Shown: positions 31,174 to 40,129, numbered from the stretch's first letter. The stretch: DNA of 45,520 nt from DASUGM01 sp036274055 (GCA_036274055.1 DASUGM010000032.1:1-45520), one strand, 5' to 3'. A program made the numbers and translations. Notes: generated by a model not told the origin, from the sequence alone.

Positions 31174-32814
31174 CTATTTGAACGTCGCCAGCAGCCGCTG
31201 GAACCTGGGATCGTCGCGCAGCGTGTCGTAATCAGGGTCGCGCTCCAGCCAATCGCGCTGGCCCCAGCCCTGCGCGGACACGCGCTCCAGCAACGCGATC
31301 GCCTGATCGGTGTGTCCAAGCTTCGCCTGCAGGCAGGCGCCATTGCCCAACGAACTCATGTCAGTCGGGTAGAGCTCGAGCGCCCGCGCGGACCACTCGA
31401 TCGCGCGCTCGGCCTGCCCTTCTTCGAGCAGGTACAGCGCCCCGAGCGACATCGCCCGGCCGTCAAGCGGATTGAGCGCCAGCATGTGCTCGGCGCGGCG
31501 GATGCCTTCGCGCCGCCAGGTCGACGCCTCGTCGCCCTTGCCGAGCATCTTCAGTGATTGCGCGAGCAGGAACGGACTCTGAAAGTCTTCCTGCCGAACG
31601 TCCGCGGCTCTCCGGAAGGAGACCGCTGAACCGGCGACATCGCCGCGGGCGAACCGGGTCCTCGCGTAGTAATAGTGCGAGTCGAACAGGTTCGGATTCA
31701 GGCGAATCGATTCCTCGAATTCCTTCGACGCGTCGTCGTAGCGCGCCATCAGCGACAGCGCGCAGCCGCGCGCGACGTGGGCCTCCGCGAGATCCGGCCC
31801 AAGCTCGAGCGCGCGCTGACTGGCGCGCTCGGCTCCGGCCAGATCGGCGTCCTTGGCGCCGAACCAATCGTAGAGCGTGGCATGCGCGGTCGCCAGCCCG
31901 GCGTAGGCCGGACCATATTTCGGTTCGAGCTCGATCGCCCGGCGGAACAAATCGGCGGCCGCCTCCAGATCGGCGTACCTGATCCGCGGGAGGTGCTGGC
32001 GTCCGCGCAGATACAGCTCGTAGGCCGCCGTTCCGGCGTGCGAGTGATGCCACGTCCGCTTTGCCGGCGGCGCACCGACGCCGCCGCGCAGCGACGCCGC
32101 CACGCTGTCGGCGATCTCATCCTGCATCGCAAACACGTCTTCGAACTGTCCGTCGAAACGGTGCGACCAGCGGTGGTGGCCGCTCGCCACTTCAATGAGC
32201 TGCACGGTCACCCGCAGGCGATCCCCGGACTTGCGGACGCTGCCCTCGAGCAACGTCTCGACGTTGAGTTGCTCGCCGACGACCCGGACGTCCTCGCCCT
32301 TGCCGCGAAACTGAAAAGAGGCCGTGCGCGCGGCGACGCGCAGTCCATCGATCTGCGTGAGCGCGTTGATCAGTTCCTCGGCCAGGCCTTCACAGAGGTA
32401 CTCCTGGTCATGGCTCGGACTCATGTCGGCGAACGGCAGAACCGCGATCGAGGATACCGCCCGGTTCGTCCGCGCGGGGGCCGTCGGGGCCGCCGCGTTC
32501 CCTCGAATCACCGCGGCGATGAACTGATATCCCCGCCGGTGGCGGGTCTCGATGAACGTCGGGTGCTTCGCATCGTCGCTCAGAACCCGGCGCAGCTCCT
32601 GAATGCACGTCGTGAGCGCGTCGTCGGTGACCGCGACGTCTGGCCAGACGGACGCAAACAACTGGGCCTTCGACACCGGCGAACCCGCATGGGCGACGAG
32701 GATCTTCATGACTTCCGCGGCCTTGGGGGTCAGGCGCACTTCCTGCTCACGCAGCCAGAGCTGGCCCGTGTCGAGCTGAAACCGGAATTCACCGAAGCCG
32801 ACGCTCTGGGTCAT
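31174..32814 (-). CDS. winged-helix regulator with TolB-like and TPR domains
   Basis: Transcription regulator of 546 aa. An OmpR-type winged helix (about 1-105: RFQLDTGQLWLREQEVRLTPKAAEVMKILVAHAG, KAQLFASVWPDVAVTDDALTTCIQELRRVL) is followed by a TolB-like/FlgO segment (SIAVLPFADMSPSHDQEYLCEGLAEELINAL) and at least six tetratricopeptide repeats (about 280-540). There is no transmembrane helix, unlike CadC, so it likely works in the cytoplasm. The frame runs up to 32847, but MTQSVGFGEFRF at 32814 with TATACT 15 nt upstream is the better start. The regulated gene is not evident. Confidence 0.92.
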   Translation of the reverse strand: MTQSVGFGEFRFQLDTGQLWLREQEVRLTPKAAEVMKILVAHAGSPVSKAQLFASVWPDVAVTDDALTTCIQELRRVLSDDAKHPTFIETRHRRGYQFIAAVIRGNAAAPTAPARTNRAVSSIAVLPFADMSPSHDQEYLCEGLAEELINALTQIDGLRVAARTASFQFRGKGEDVRVVGEQLNVETLLEGSVRKSGDRLRVTVQLIEVASGHHRWSHRFDGQFEDVFAMQDEIADSVAASLRGGVGAPPAKRTWHHSHAGTAAYELYLRGRQHLPRIRYADLEAAADLFRRAIELEPKYGPAYAGLATAHATLYDWFGAKDADLAGAERASQRALELGPDLAEAHVARGCALSLMARYDDASKEFEESIRLNPNLFDSHYYYARTRFARGDVAGSAVSFRRAADVRQEDFQSPFLLAQSLKMLGKGDEASTWRREGIRRAEHMLALNPLDGRAMSLGALYLLEEGQAERAIEWSARALELYPTDMSSLGNGACLQAKLGHTDQAIALLERVSAQGWGQRDWLERDPDYDTLRDDPRFQRLLATFK

Positions 32815-32920
32815 GAGCGGACGGCTCTCAGTATATTTCCGGACCAAATCAGATCCGAGAGACCTCGTCCCTCGGACTCCCTCTCACGCTCGCTTGCGGG
32901 GACCCCGGCGCCCCGCGCCG

Positions 32921-34066
32921 CTACGCGCCAACCAGCAGCTTGACCTCCCGGGACATTGCCTTAGCGAGTGCTTCGTGAAGCGGGCGCAACCGGCTCAGCG
33001 TCCAGCCAAACGACGCAATCGCATCGGTCGCCTCGAACACGTCGAGACTCGCCGCGTCGCGCTGTTCCTGATAGCCCGCCAACGCTTCGTCGGATCCAGC
33101 GAGGATCGCAGCGGTCAGCAGTTCCGCGTCGCGCAGCGCGTCCGTGATGCCGTGCGCAGTCAACGGGTCCTTGAAGTATCCGGCGTCGCCAACCAGGGCC
33201 CAGCCCGGTCCATGGGACTGCCGAAAGAAGCCGGCATGGCCGGGGAATCCCTGCAGCGGCCGCGGGCCGGCGCTCGCGACCCGCTCGGCGAGCGTTGGCG
33301 CGACCTCGGACAACAACGCGCCGAAGGTTTCGTCGGTCCGGTGCGCAAACAGGCGAGTGAACTCCGGCCCTGGCACGGTGAGCGAGACACACACCTCACC
33401 GGCATTGGTCGGAATCGCGCCGGCACTGAGACCGGGGACGAAGTACCACTCGTACCCGGCCACATCGAGCCCGGGCCAATGTCCATACACGGTGGCGGTC
33501 GCATGCCGACCGGCGCGATACGTCTGCGCGTCGACCAGCCTGGCGACCGTAGATCGCATGCCGTCAGCGCCGACCACGATATCGGACGCCACCTCATGCA
33601 GGTGGCCGGACTCGTCCTCGAGCACGACGCCGATCACGGGTCCGGTCGCGGCGCGTTGCAATCCCTTGATGCGAACGCCATGAACGATGTCGGCGCCGGC
33701 GGCGCCGGCAGCGTCGACGAGCAGTCGATCGAGCACGAACCGTCGCGGTGCGAACAGCGCGTCGATCCCGTCGCGCGGCGGAATCGGTATCGAGACCGAC
33801 TCGTCGCCGTAGAAGAACGTCGCCTGCCGAATCGGCGTCGTGTCAGCGGTGATGACCGCCGGCAGGATGTTCCATCGGTGCAACTGGACCACGGCCCCGC
33901 GCATCAGCGCGTGTGTGGAGAGCGTGTCGGTGCCGTATCGGCCGCGATCGACCACGAGCACGCGGTGACCGGCACGCGCGAGCAGCATCGCCGTGGCCGC
34001 GCCGGCGCATCGCGCGCCGACGACGACCACGTCATACTGAGACGCCGGAATCGCGGATCGAATCAT
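32921..34066 (-). CDS. FAD-dependent oxidoreductase (geranylgeranyl reductase-like)
   Basis: Flavin monooxygenase/reductase-type protein of 381 aa. The FAD-binding motifs are VVVVGARCAGAATAMLLARAGHRVLVVDR at the N-terminus, GADGMRSTVARLV in the middle and LVGDAGYFKDPLTAHGITDAL (the DG motif). It is like geranylgeranyl reductases and aromatic hydroxylases; the substrate is unknown. Its ATG shares one base with the TGA of the OsmC gene (TGATG), so the two are translationally coupled. No signal peptide. Confidence 0.9.
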   Translation of the reverse strand: MIRSAIPASQYDVVVVGARCAGAATAMLLARAGHRVLVVDRGRYGTDTLSTHALMRGAVVQLHRWNILPAVITADTTPIRQATFFYGDESVSIPIPPRDGIDALFAPRRFVLDRLLVDAAGAAGADIVHGVRIKGLQRAATGPVIGVVLEDESGHLHEVASDIVVGADGMRSTVARLVDAQTYRAGRHATATVYGHWPGLDVAGYEWYFVPGLSAGAIPTNAGEVCVSLTVPGPEFTRLFAHRTDETFGALLSEVAPTLAERVASAGPRPLQGFPGHAGFFRQSHGPGWALVGDAGYFKDPLTAHGITDALRDAELLTAAILAGSDEALAGYQEQRDAASLDVFEATDAIASFGWTLSRLRPLHEALAKAMSREVKLLVGA

Positions 34067-34656
34067 CAGCCGGCGTTCACGGACAACGAGACGGGTACGC
34101 CGTTGGTCAGCACGTCGAACACCGCGGAGCGCGCCCGCGACTGCTCGACGATCTCCTGCAGCTTCTCCGGCGCCGCGTCGCCCTTGATCGAAAAGCTGAC
34201 GCGGATGCCCTGATAGCCGTTGCGAACGTCCTTCGAGAATCCGAAGATGCCGAGCAGGTCGATGTCGCCTTCGATGTGCGATTCGACGTCGTGGAGCGTC
34301 ACGCCGCGCGCGGCGGCGATGTTGGCGATGCCGCCCATGATGCAGGACGCGAGCGCGTGCAACAGGTACTCGATCGGCAGCGGCGCACGGTCCGCCCCGA
34401 CGAGCACCGCCGGATGGTCGGCGTACAGCGTGAAGGTCGACTTGTGCGCGTGTTCCCCGCCGGCGCCGGTGAACGTGCCGATCGTCGTCTCGCTGAGGTT
34501 ACCGTTCTGCCAGCGGTTGCGGGCGCGGAACTGGAACTTCGCCAACTCCGGCTGGCTCTTGACCACGTCAAGCGTGCCGAACAGGGTGGGCGTGTCGACG
34601 CCGTTGAGCGGAACCTTCTCGCGGCGTGTCGGTGTGTTTGCGGTTGCGGTTGCCAT
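34066..34656 (-). CDS. OsmC-family protein
   Basis: Peroxidase-like protein of 196 aa of the OsmC/Ohr superfamily (YhfA-like branch). The central segment PIEYLLHALASCIMGGIANIAAARG holds the conserved Cys in LASC, and KSTFTLYADHPAVLVGADRAPLP precedes it. The second redox Cys expected in true OsmC/Ohr is not clearly placed, so peroxidase activity is not certain. ATG 34656 follows CAGGAG. It lies between a small secreted protein gene and the FAD enzyme, all on the minus strand. Confidence 0.9.
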   Translation of the reverse strand: MATATANTPTRREKVPLNGVDTPTLFGTLDVVKSQPELAKFQFRARNRWQNGNLSETTIGTFTGAGGEHAHKSTFTLYADHPAVLVGADRAPLPIEYLLHALASCIMGGIANIAAARGVTLHDVESHIEGDIDLLGIFGFSKDVRNGYQGIRVSFSIKGDAAPEKLQEIVEQSRARSAVFDVLTNGVPVSLSVNAG

Positions 34657-34684
34657 GTTGTGCTCCTGGTTGGGCGTCAATCGT

Positions 34685-34948
34685 TCATTCAGCGATCGGA
34701 TAGCAGTGGTACCGAACCACGGACCCCTGCCGATGTGACCTGCCGCACTCTGCGAGCATCGAGTGCACCTCCGACGGCGGGACGCCGGTGGCGAGCACGA
34801 TGTCGTAGGCGCTGCCATCCGCATAGGCGAGATGGACCGCGATCGACCACGAGTCCGACGCCGATGCCGCTGAGACGCCGGTGGATTGAATGCCCACGAA
34901 TGACGTAAGGACGAGGGCCAGAACTCCGGACAGCAGTTTCGTTTTCAT
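34685..34948 (-). CDS. small secreted protein, unknown
   Basis: Exported protein of 87 aa with a signal peptide at 1-27 (MKTKLLSGVLALVLTSFVG). The mature part has two Cys (AECGRSHRQ, RYHCYPI). No family is recognised. It starts with ATG 34948, 6 nt after TACTCT, and precedes the OsmC gene by 28 nt, so it probably leads that operon. Confidence 0.7.
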   Translation of the reverse strand: MKTKLLSGVLALVLTSFVGIQSTGVSAASASDSWSIAVHLAYADGSAYDIVLATGVPPSEVHSMLAECGRSHRQGSVVRYHCYPIAE

Positions 34949-34954
34949 GGGTCA

Positions 34955-34960
34955 AGAGTA
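34955..34960 (-). promoter_or_regulatory. -10-like TACTCT of OsmC operon
   Basis: TACTCT on the minus strand, 6 nt before ATG 34948, without ribosome site. Confidence 0.5.
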
Positions 34961-35126
34961 GGAGTCAGGCCGATCTGAAGTCCCGAGAGTCCGCCGGGAA
35001 TTGACCGGGATTGGGCCGGCGGCAACCCGCGATCAGAACGCGAGTGCGCCAGAACACGAAATCTCGTCGGCGAAGGAACTTGGTATGCTGAGATTCCTGA
35101 ACTGTCTGCTTGATTCGGACTGAGTC

Positions 35127-36863
35127 ATGTCGATCACGACCCTCGCCGATCTCCGCACCCGGCTGCAATGGGCGATCGAGATCGAGCACAGCATCATCCC
35201 GCCTTATCTGTGCGCGCTGTATTCAATCAAGCCCGGGCTGAATCGCGAAGCCGTCGAGGCGCTGACGTCGGTGTTCATCGAAGAGATGCTGCACATGACG
35301 CTGGCGGCCAACGTGCTCAACGCGATCGGCGGCGCGCCCGTCCTCGATCAGCCGGGGTTCATCCCGACCTACCCGCAGACGCTGCCGCACAGCCGCGGCA
35401 CCTTCTTGATCCCGCTGGCGCGTTTTTCGCGCGCGACGATCGAGACGTTCATGCGGATCGAGAACCCCGAGGCGCCCGGCGCAGCTCCGCAAACCGAGAA
35501 TTACGCGACCCAGGGCCAGTTCTACCTGGCGATCGAAGAGGCGTTGCAGGCGCTCTGCGCCGCGCACGGCGAGCCGACCATTTTCTGCGGCGATCCGTCG
35601 CGGCAGATCACGCCGGAATCACTCGACTACAACGGCAGCGGGCGGGTTATCGCCGTCTACGACCTGGCGTCGGCGCTCGCGGCCATCAACGAGATCGAGG
35701 AACAGGGCGAAGGCGCGACGCCGAAGGAGGTGTGGGACGGCGACCGCGACATGTTCCATCCCGAAGCCGACGAGGTCGCGCATTTCTTCCGCTATCAGGA
35801 AGTCCAGCTCGGCCGCTTCTATCAGCGCGGCGACACGCCGGCCTCAGGGCCGACCGGCCGGTCGTTCGTCACCGACTGGGATGCCGTGTACCCGATGCGC
35901 GACAACCCGTCGAGCGCCGACTACGCCCCGGGGACGCCGGTGCGCGAGAAAATGGACGCGTTCAACCGGCTCTACTCCGACATGCTGCGCGGCCTGCATC
36001 GCGCCTTCAACGGCGAGCCCAAGCACATGTTCATGACCGTGCGCGCGATGACGGAGTTGAAGGCCCGCGCGCAGGAGCTGATGCAGCTGCCGAGCGGCGA
36101 TGGGGTCACGACCGCCGGACCGTCGTTCGAGTGGGTGGCGCCGACGGCGATCGCGGCCGCGGCGACAGCGCCCGCTGCCTCGGCTGCATCGGCGGCGGCA
36201 CCCGACGCGCCGTTCAGCATCACCGTCCAGAAGGATGGCCCCTATCTCGTCGCCGGCGGCGTGCCGCTGACGCGCAAGTCGATCGTCTACTCCGAGTGGC
36301 ACGAGCCGATGTCCTGGCGGAAGGACGCGGAACTGGGCGCCAAGCCGTTCTACAAGCTGTGCCGCTGCGGCCAGTCGAAGCACAAGCCGTACTGCGACAA
36401 CACGCACACGAAGATCGGATTCGATGGCGCCGAAACCGCGCCGATCGAGCCGAGCGCGGCCCGGCAGCAACACCTCGAGGCCGATCACATCACCGTGCAC
36501 GACGACCGGATGCTCTGCACGCGCGCCGGGTTCTGCGGCAACCGCGTCACCAACATCTGGAAGCAACTGGAGCGCGCCGACGACAGCCGGCTGCGATTCG
36601 ACGTCATCCAGCGGATTGAACGCTGCCCGTCCGGCCGGCTCTCGTACGATGTCGGCGCCGGACCCGTCGAACCCGACCTGCCGCGCGCGATTGCCGTGAC
36701 CCGCGACGGTCCGTACTGGGTCACCGGCGGGATCGCCGTCACGATGTCCGACGGCCGGACGATCGAAACCCGCAACCGCGTCGACCTCTGCCGGTGCGGG
36801 CACTCGTCGATCAAGCCGCTTTGTGACGGCTCGCATCGCGACCGCAAGTTCACCGAGGGATAA
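35127..36863 (+). CDS. ferritin-like / CDGSH / Fer4_19 fusion protein
   Basis: Multidomain iron protein of 578 aa. The N-terminal ferritin-like domain (about 1-330, VioB/polyketide-linked type) has two half-sites: AIEIEHSIIPPYL and VFIEEMLHMTLA, giving the Glu and His ligands of a carboxylate-bridged metal centre. A linker of Ala/Pro follows. Then comes a CDGSH-type 2Fe-2S site CRCGQSKHKPYCDNTH (412-427), a Fer4_19-like stretch with MLCTRAGFCGNRV and RIERCPSGRLSY, and a second CDGSH site CRCGHSSIKPLCDGSH (555-570). Such a chain could pass electrons to or store iron at the ferritin-like centre. The substrate is unknown. Confidence 0.88.
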   Translation: MSITTLADLRTRLQWAIEIEHSIIPPYLCALYSIKPGLNREAVEALTSVFIEEMLHMTLAANVLNAIGGAPVLDQPGFIPTYPQTLPHSRGTFLIPLARFSRATIETFMRIENPEAPGAAPQTENYATQGQFYLAIEEALQALCAAHGEPTIFCGDPSRQITPESLDYNGSGRVIAVYDLASALAAINEIEEQGEGATPKEVWDGDRDMFHPEADEVAHFFRYQEVQLGRFYQRGDTPASGPTGRSFVTDWDAVYPMRDNPSSADYAPGTPVREKMDAFNRLYSDMLRGLHRAFNGEPKHMFMTVRAMTELKARAQELMQLPSGDGVTTAGPSFEWVAPTAIAAAATAPAASAASAAAPDAPFSITVQKDGPYLVAGGVPLTRKSIVYSEWHEPMSWRKDAELGAKPFYKLCRCGQSKHKPYCDNTHTKIGFDGAETAPIEPSAARQQHLEADHITVHDDRMLCTRAGFCGNRVTNIWKQLERADDSRLRFDVIQRIERCPSGRLSYDVGAGPVEPDLPRAIAVTRDGPYWVTGGIAVTMSDGRTIETRNRVDLCRCGHSSIKPLCDGSHRDRKFTEG

Positions 36864-36878
36864 GAGCCCAATCGGGGA

Positions 36879-36884
36879 TACAGT
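36879..36884 (+). promoter_or_regulatory. -10-like TACAGT of lactate permease gene
   Basis: TACAGT, 8 nt before ATG 36893, no ribosome site. Confidence 0.5.
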
Positions 36885-36892
36885 GGCGCCCC

Positions 36893-38572
36893 ATGTGGCA
36901 GCACAACTACGCCCCGCTGGGCGGCAGCCTCGGTTTGAGCGCGCTGGCGGCGGTGATTCCGATCCTGGTGTTGTTCCTGATGCTCGGCGTGGCGCGCAAG
37001 CCGGCGTGGATGTCCGCGCTCGCGGCGCTCGCGTCGGCGCTCGCGGTGTCGCTGATCGTCTACGGCATGCCGGCGCAGCTGGCGGTGATTTCGGCGGTCT
37101 ACGGCGCCGCCTACGGCCTGTTTCCGATCGCGTGGATCGTCTTCGCGTCGATGATGCTCTACCGGCTGGCCGTCGACACCGGCAAGTTCGAAGTCATCAA
37201 AGACTCGGTCGGCAGCCTCACCGACGATCGCCGGCTGCAGGCGCTGTTCATCGCCTTTTCGTTCGGCGCGTTCATCGAGGGCGCCGCCGGTTTCGGCGCC
37301 CCAGTCGCGGTCTCGGGCGCGATGCTCGCCGGGCTGGGCTTCGATCCGTTCTTCGCCGCCGGCATCTGCCTGCTCGCCAACACTTCGCCGGTCGCGTTCG
37401 GATCGATCGGCATTCCGGTGACCACGCTCGCCAACGTCACCGGACTGCCGGTGCTCGCGCTCAGCGCGATGGTCGGCCGGCTGTGCGCGATGATGTCCGT
37501 GATCATCCCCGGCTACCTGATCGTCGTCATGGCCGGGCGCAAGCGGGCTCTGGAAGTGCTGCCGGCGATCATCGCCTGCGGCATCTCGTTCGCGGGTGCG
37601 CAGCTGTTCGTCTCGAACTTCATCGGCCCGGATCTCACCGACATCATCAGTTCGCTCACCTGCATCATCGTCATGGTCGGCGTGCTCAAGCTGTGGCGGC
37701 CGAAGACGATCATGCGGCTCGACACCGACCACGCGGCGACGCTCACGCTGCGCCGCCACAGCGCCGGCGCGATCTTCGTGGCGTGGCTGCCCTACCTGCT
37801 GCTCGTCATCGCGGTGCTGGCCGTCGGCCACCCGTCGATCAAGGCGGGCATCGATCGCTGGACGAATGAGCTCGTCGCGTCGCTCTCGATCAAGAGCGCG
37901 ACGGTCCTGAACGGGCTCAACGTGCCGGGGCTGCACAACGCGATCACGCGGATCCCGCCGGTGACCGCCAAGCCGGCGCCCTATGCGGCGGTGTTCACGT
38001 TCAACTGGCTGAGCGCCTCGGGCACGGCGTGCTTCATCGCCATCCTCGCGGCGGCGTTGTTCCTGCGGGTCGGGCCGTCGCGGCTTGCGGGGATGTACGT
38101 GGCGACGTTCCGGCAGCTGTCGAAGGCGATGATCACGATCGCCTCGATGCTCGCCCTCGCCTACGTCATGAACTACTCAGGCATGACCTCGACGTTGGGC
38201 CTGGCGCTCGCGGGCACCGGTCCGGCATTTCCGTTCTTCAGCGCCATGGTCGGATGGATGGGCGTGTTTCTCACCGGCAGCGACACCTCCGCCAACGCGC
38301 TCTTCGGCAACCTGCAGGTGGTCACCGCGAACACGCTCGGCCTCAGCCCGATTCTCATGGCCTCGGTCAACTCCGCGGCCGGCGTGATGGGCAAGATGAT
38401 CTCGATCCAGAGCATCGCGGTGGCGGTCGCGGCCACCGGGATGTCATCGGCCGACGAGAGCCGGCTGTTCAGGTTCACGTTCAAACACAGCGTGCTGCTG
38501 ATGTGCGTGATGGGCTTGATCGCGCTGCTGTTCGCGTACGTGTTTACCGGCGCGGTGCCGAGGGCGAACTGA
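36893..38572 (+). CDS. lctP: L-lactate permease (LctP family)
   Basis: Integral membrane transporter of 559 aa, expected to import L-lactate and related 2-hydroxy acids with protons. GAFIEGAAGFGAPVAVSGAMLAGLGFDP and the later SDTSANALFGNLQVVTA and SVNSAAGVMGKMISIQSIAVA are diagnostic of LctP. Twelve or more hydrophobic segments are spread across the length. The ATG at 36893 has a TACAGT hexamer 8 nt upstream and no ribosome site. No lactate dehydrogenase gene lies nearby in the window. The stop at 38572 is followed at once by half of a hairpin element. Confidence 0.95.
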   Translation: MWQHNYAPLGGSLGLSALAAVIPILVLFLMLGVARKPAWMSALAALASALAVSLIVYGMPAQLAVISAVYGAAYGLFPIAWIVFASMMLYRLAVDTGKFEVIKDSVGSLTDDRRLQALFIAFSFGAFIEGAAGFGAPVAVSGAMLAGLGFDPFFAAGICLLANTSPVAFGSIGIPVTTLANVTGLPVLALSAMVGRLCAMMSVIIPGYLIVVMAGRKRALEVLPAIIACGISFAGAQLFVSNFIGPDLTDIISSLTCIIVMVGVLKLWRPKTIMRLDTDHAATLTLRRHSAGAIFVAWLPYLLLVIAVLAVGHPSIKAGIDRWTNELVASLSIKSATVLNGLNVPGLHNAITRIPPVTAKPAPYAAVFTFNWLSASGTACFIAILAAALFLRVGPSRLAGMYVATFRQLSKAMITIASMLALAYVMNYSGMTSTLGLALAGTGPAFPFFSAMVGWMGVFLTGSDTSANALFGNLQVVTANTLGLSPILMASVNSAAGVMGKMISIQSIAVAVAATGMSSADESRLFRFTFKHSVLLMCVMGLIALLFAYVFTGAVPRAN

Positions 38573-38616
38573 GGCTGCGCCTTGTCCAGAGCGGATTCAC
38601 AAGGAGAAGGCCGAGA
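38573..38616. repeat. half hairpin element f
   Basis: The left end only: gaggctgcgcc, agagcggattcacaaggag and ggccgaga match the left half of elements e1/d; the right half is missing. It starts right after the lctP stop and runs into the coding sequence of the next gene. Confidence 0.7.
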
Positions 38617-39514
38617 CTGGCTGCTTGATTCCGACCCGGCGATCCGCTGGCAGGCAATGCACGATCTCACCGACGCCTCCGCCGCCGCGGTCGCGACTGA
38701 GCGCGCCCGCGTCGCGCGCGAAGGCATTGGCGCCGCAATTCTGGCGGCGCAGGGATCGGACGGCGCGTGGCACCGGCCCGATGCTCCAGACTGGTTGCCG
38801 ACGCTGTTCACGATGCAACTCCTGCGCGCGACCGGCGTTGACCCGGCCGCGCCGGCTGTCGATTCAGCAATGGCGCGCCTCAATGCCGGCTTCCGCTGGG
38901 ATGCGTCGTTCGGCGCCAAGCCGTTCTTCGACGGCGAGGTCGAGCCCTGCATCAACGGCGGCACGCTGGCGCTCGGCGCCTGGTTCGGGCGGCCGAACGA
39001 GAGCCTGTTGACTCGCCTCCTAGGCGATCAACTCGATGACGGCGGTTGGAACTGCGACGCGCCGCCGAGCACATGCTCGTCATTTCACAGCACGATCTGC
39101 GTGCTCGAGGGGCTGCTCGAGTACGAGCGCGCGGTTGGGTCGACGCCGGCGATCGCCACGGCCCGGCGTCGCGGCGAAGAGTACTTGCTCGAGCGCGATC
39201 TCTTCCGGCGGCGCTCGACCGGCGAGGTCGCGAGTCCGGCGTTCCTGACCTTCGCGTTTCCGCCGCGCTACGAGTACGACGTCCTCCGTGCGCTCGACTA
39301 CTTCAGGGCCGCGGGCGCCGAGCCCGATGCGCGAATGGGCGCCGCGCTGCAGATCGTCGAGCGGCGGCGGCAAGCCGACGGCCGATGGCTCCTCGATCGC
39401 ACACACGACGAGGCGCTCGCCGTGCCGCTGGGCGAGTCACTGGGCGGGCCGAGCCGGTGGAATACGCTGCGGGCGTTGCGCGTGCTCCGGTGGCACGAGC
39501 GCACCCGCCGCTAG
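38582..39514 (+). CDS. prenyltransferase/squalene-cyclase-like toroid protein
   Basis: Protein of up to 310 aa with an alpha/alpha-toroid fold (LLDSDPAIRWQAMHDLTDA at the start; DDGGWNCD, STICVLEGLLEYE, LRALDYFRAAG, GRWLLDRTHDE). Typical members start with a short MxxWLLEGDPAIRW; here the region before WLLDSDPAIRW is the half hairpin element. The only in-frame start upstream is TTG at 38582, inside that element; the next ATG is at residue 26, within the first helix. The gene may have lost its original start, or now uses the element's TTG. Function unknown. Confidence 0.75.
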   Translation: MSRADSQGEGRDWLLDSDPAIRWQAMHDLTDASAAAVATERARVAREGIGAAILAAQGSDGAWHRPDAPDWLPTLFTMQLLRATGVDPAAPAVDSAMARLNAGFRWDASFGAKPFFDGEVEPCINGGTLALGAWFGRPNESLLTRLLGDQLDDGGWNCDAPPSTCSSFHSTICVLEGLLEYERAVGSTPAIATARRRGEEYLLERDLFRRRSTGEVASPAFLTFAFPPRYEYDVLRALDYFRAAGAEPDARMGAALQIVERRRQADGRWLLDRTHDEALAVPLGESLGGPSRWNTLRALRVLRWHERTRR

Positions 39515-39541
39515 CCGCGATTTCGGATCCGGCGCGGAGGC

Positions 39542-40057
39542 CTATCCCTCCTGCATCTTCTTGTGGCTCGCCGACAGCATCATCGGATCGTCGCCTGATG
39601 GCCCGTAGATCGACGGCACCTTGCCGCCCATCGGGCGGATGTACGTCGAGAGCTGGCCGCGATGATGGATGGCGTCGAAGAAGAACATCCACAGGAAGCC
39701 GCTGATCGGCAACTCCATGCGGGGCTGGCCGTTCATCATGAACCGGCCCGGCTTGTCCCACGCCGCCTCGTCCATCGTCTCGATTCTTTGCAGCAGCGTG
39801 TCCCAGGCCTTTTCGAACTGCTCGACGAGATGCGCGGGCGGCGCGTCCGGCGGCGCGCCGAACGTGAACTCGCCTTTGTCGATCAGATCGATCAGGACCT
39901 GGGTCTCGCCGACCAGCGTCCAGACGATGCGCGCGGCGCTCTGCGAGCGTTCGTGCGGAGAGTAGTCCCACTTGTCGTGCGGCAACGCGTTGAGGACGCG
40001 ATGAAACGCGTTGGTTTCGCTCTTGCGGCACTGCAGATGAAAGTCGCGGTTGGTCAT
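39542..40057 (-). CDS. DinB-family protein
   Basis: Four-helix-bundle protein of 171 aa of the DinB/YfiT metal-binding superfamily. The His ligands probably are in LQCRKSETNAFHR, VGETQVLID and FFDAIHHRGQLSTYIRPMG. Members are metal-dependent enzymes acting on thiol cofactors or unknown partners. No signal peptide. It is convergent with the toroid gene, 27 nt apart, and its ATG lies divergent to the GH39-like gene, 72 nt away. Confidence 0.9.
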   Translation of the reverse strand: MTNRDFHLQCRKSETNAFHRVLNALPHDKWDYSPHERSQSAARIVWTLVGETQVLIDLIDKGEFTFGAPPDAPPAHLVEQFEKAWDTLLQRIETMDEAAWDKPGRFMMNGQPRMELPISGFLWMFFFDAIHHRGQLSTYIRPMGGKVPSIYGPSGDDPMMLSASHKKMQEG

Positions 40058-40129
40058 GGGCCCATCTTCTCACCTCAACAGGCTTGCAGGGGTCTTGCCG
40101 CTGCTGCGGAGCTGGAGGAGACTACGCGG

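Noticed and set aside
36485..37936. Long open frame (483 aa) antisense to the ferritin-like and lactate permease genes
   Set aside because: It is Arg/His/Asp-rich with no domain and lies opposite two well-supported genes; a shadow of high GC codon bias.
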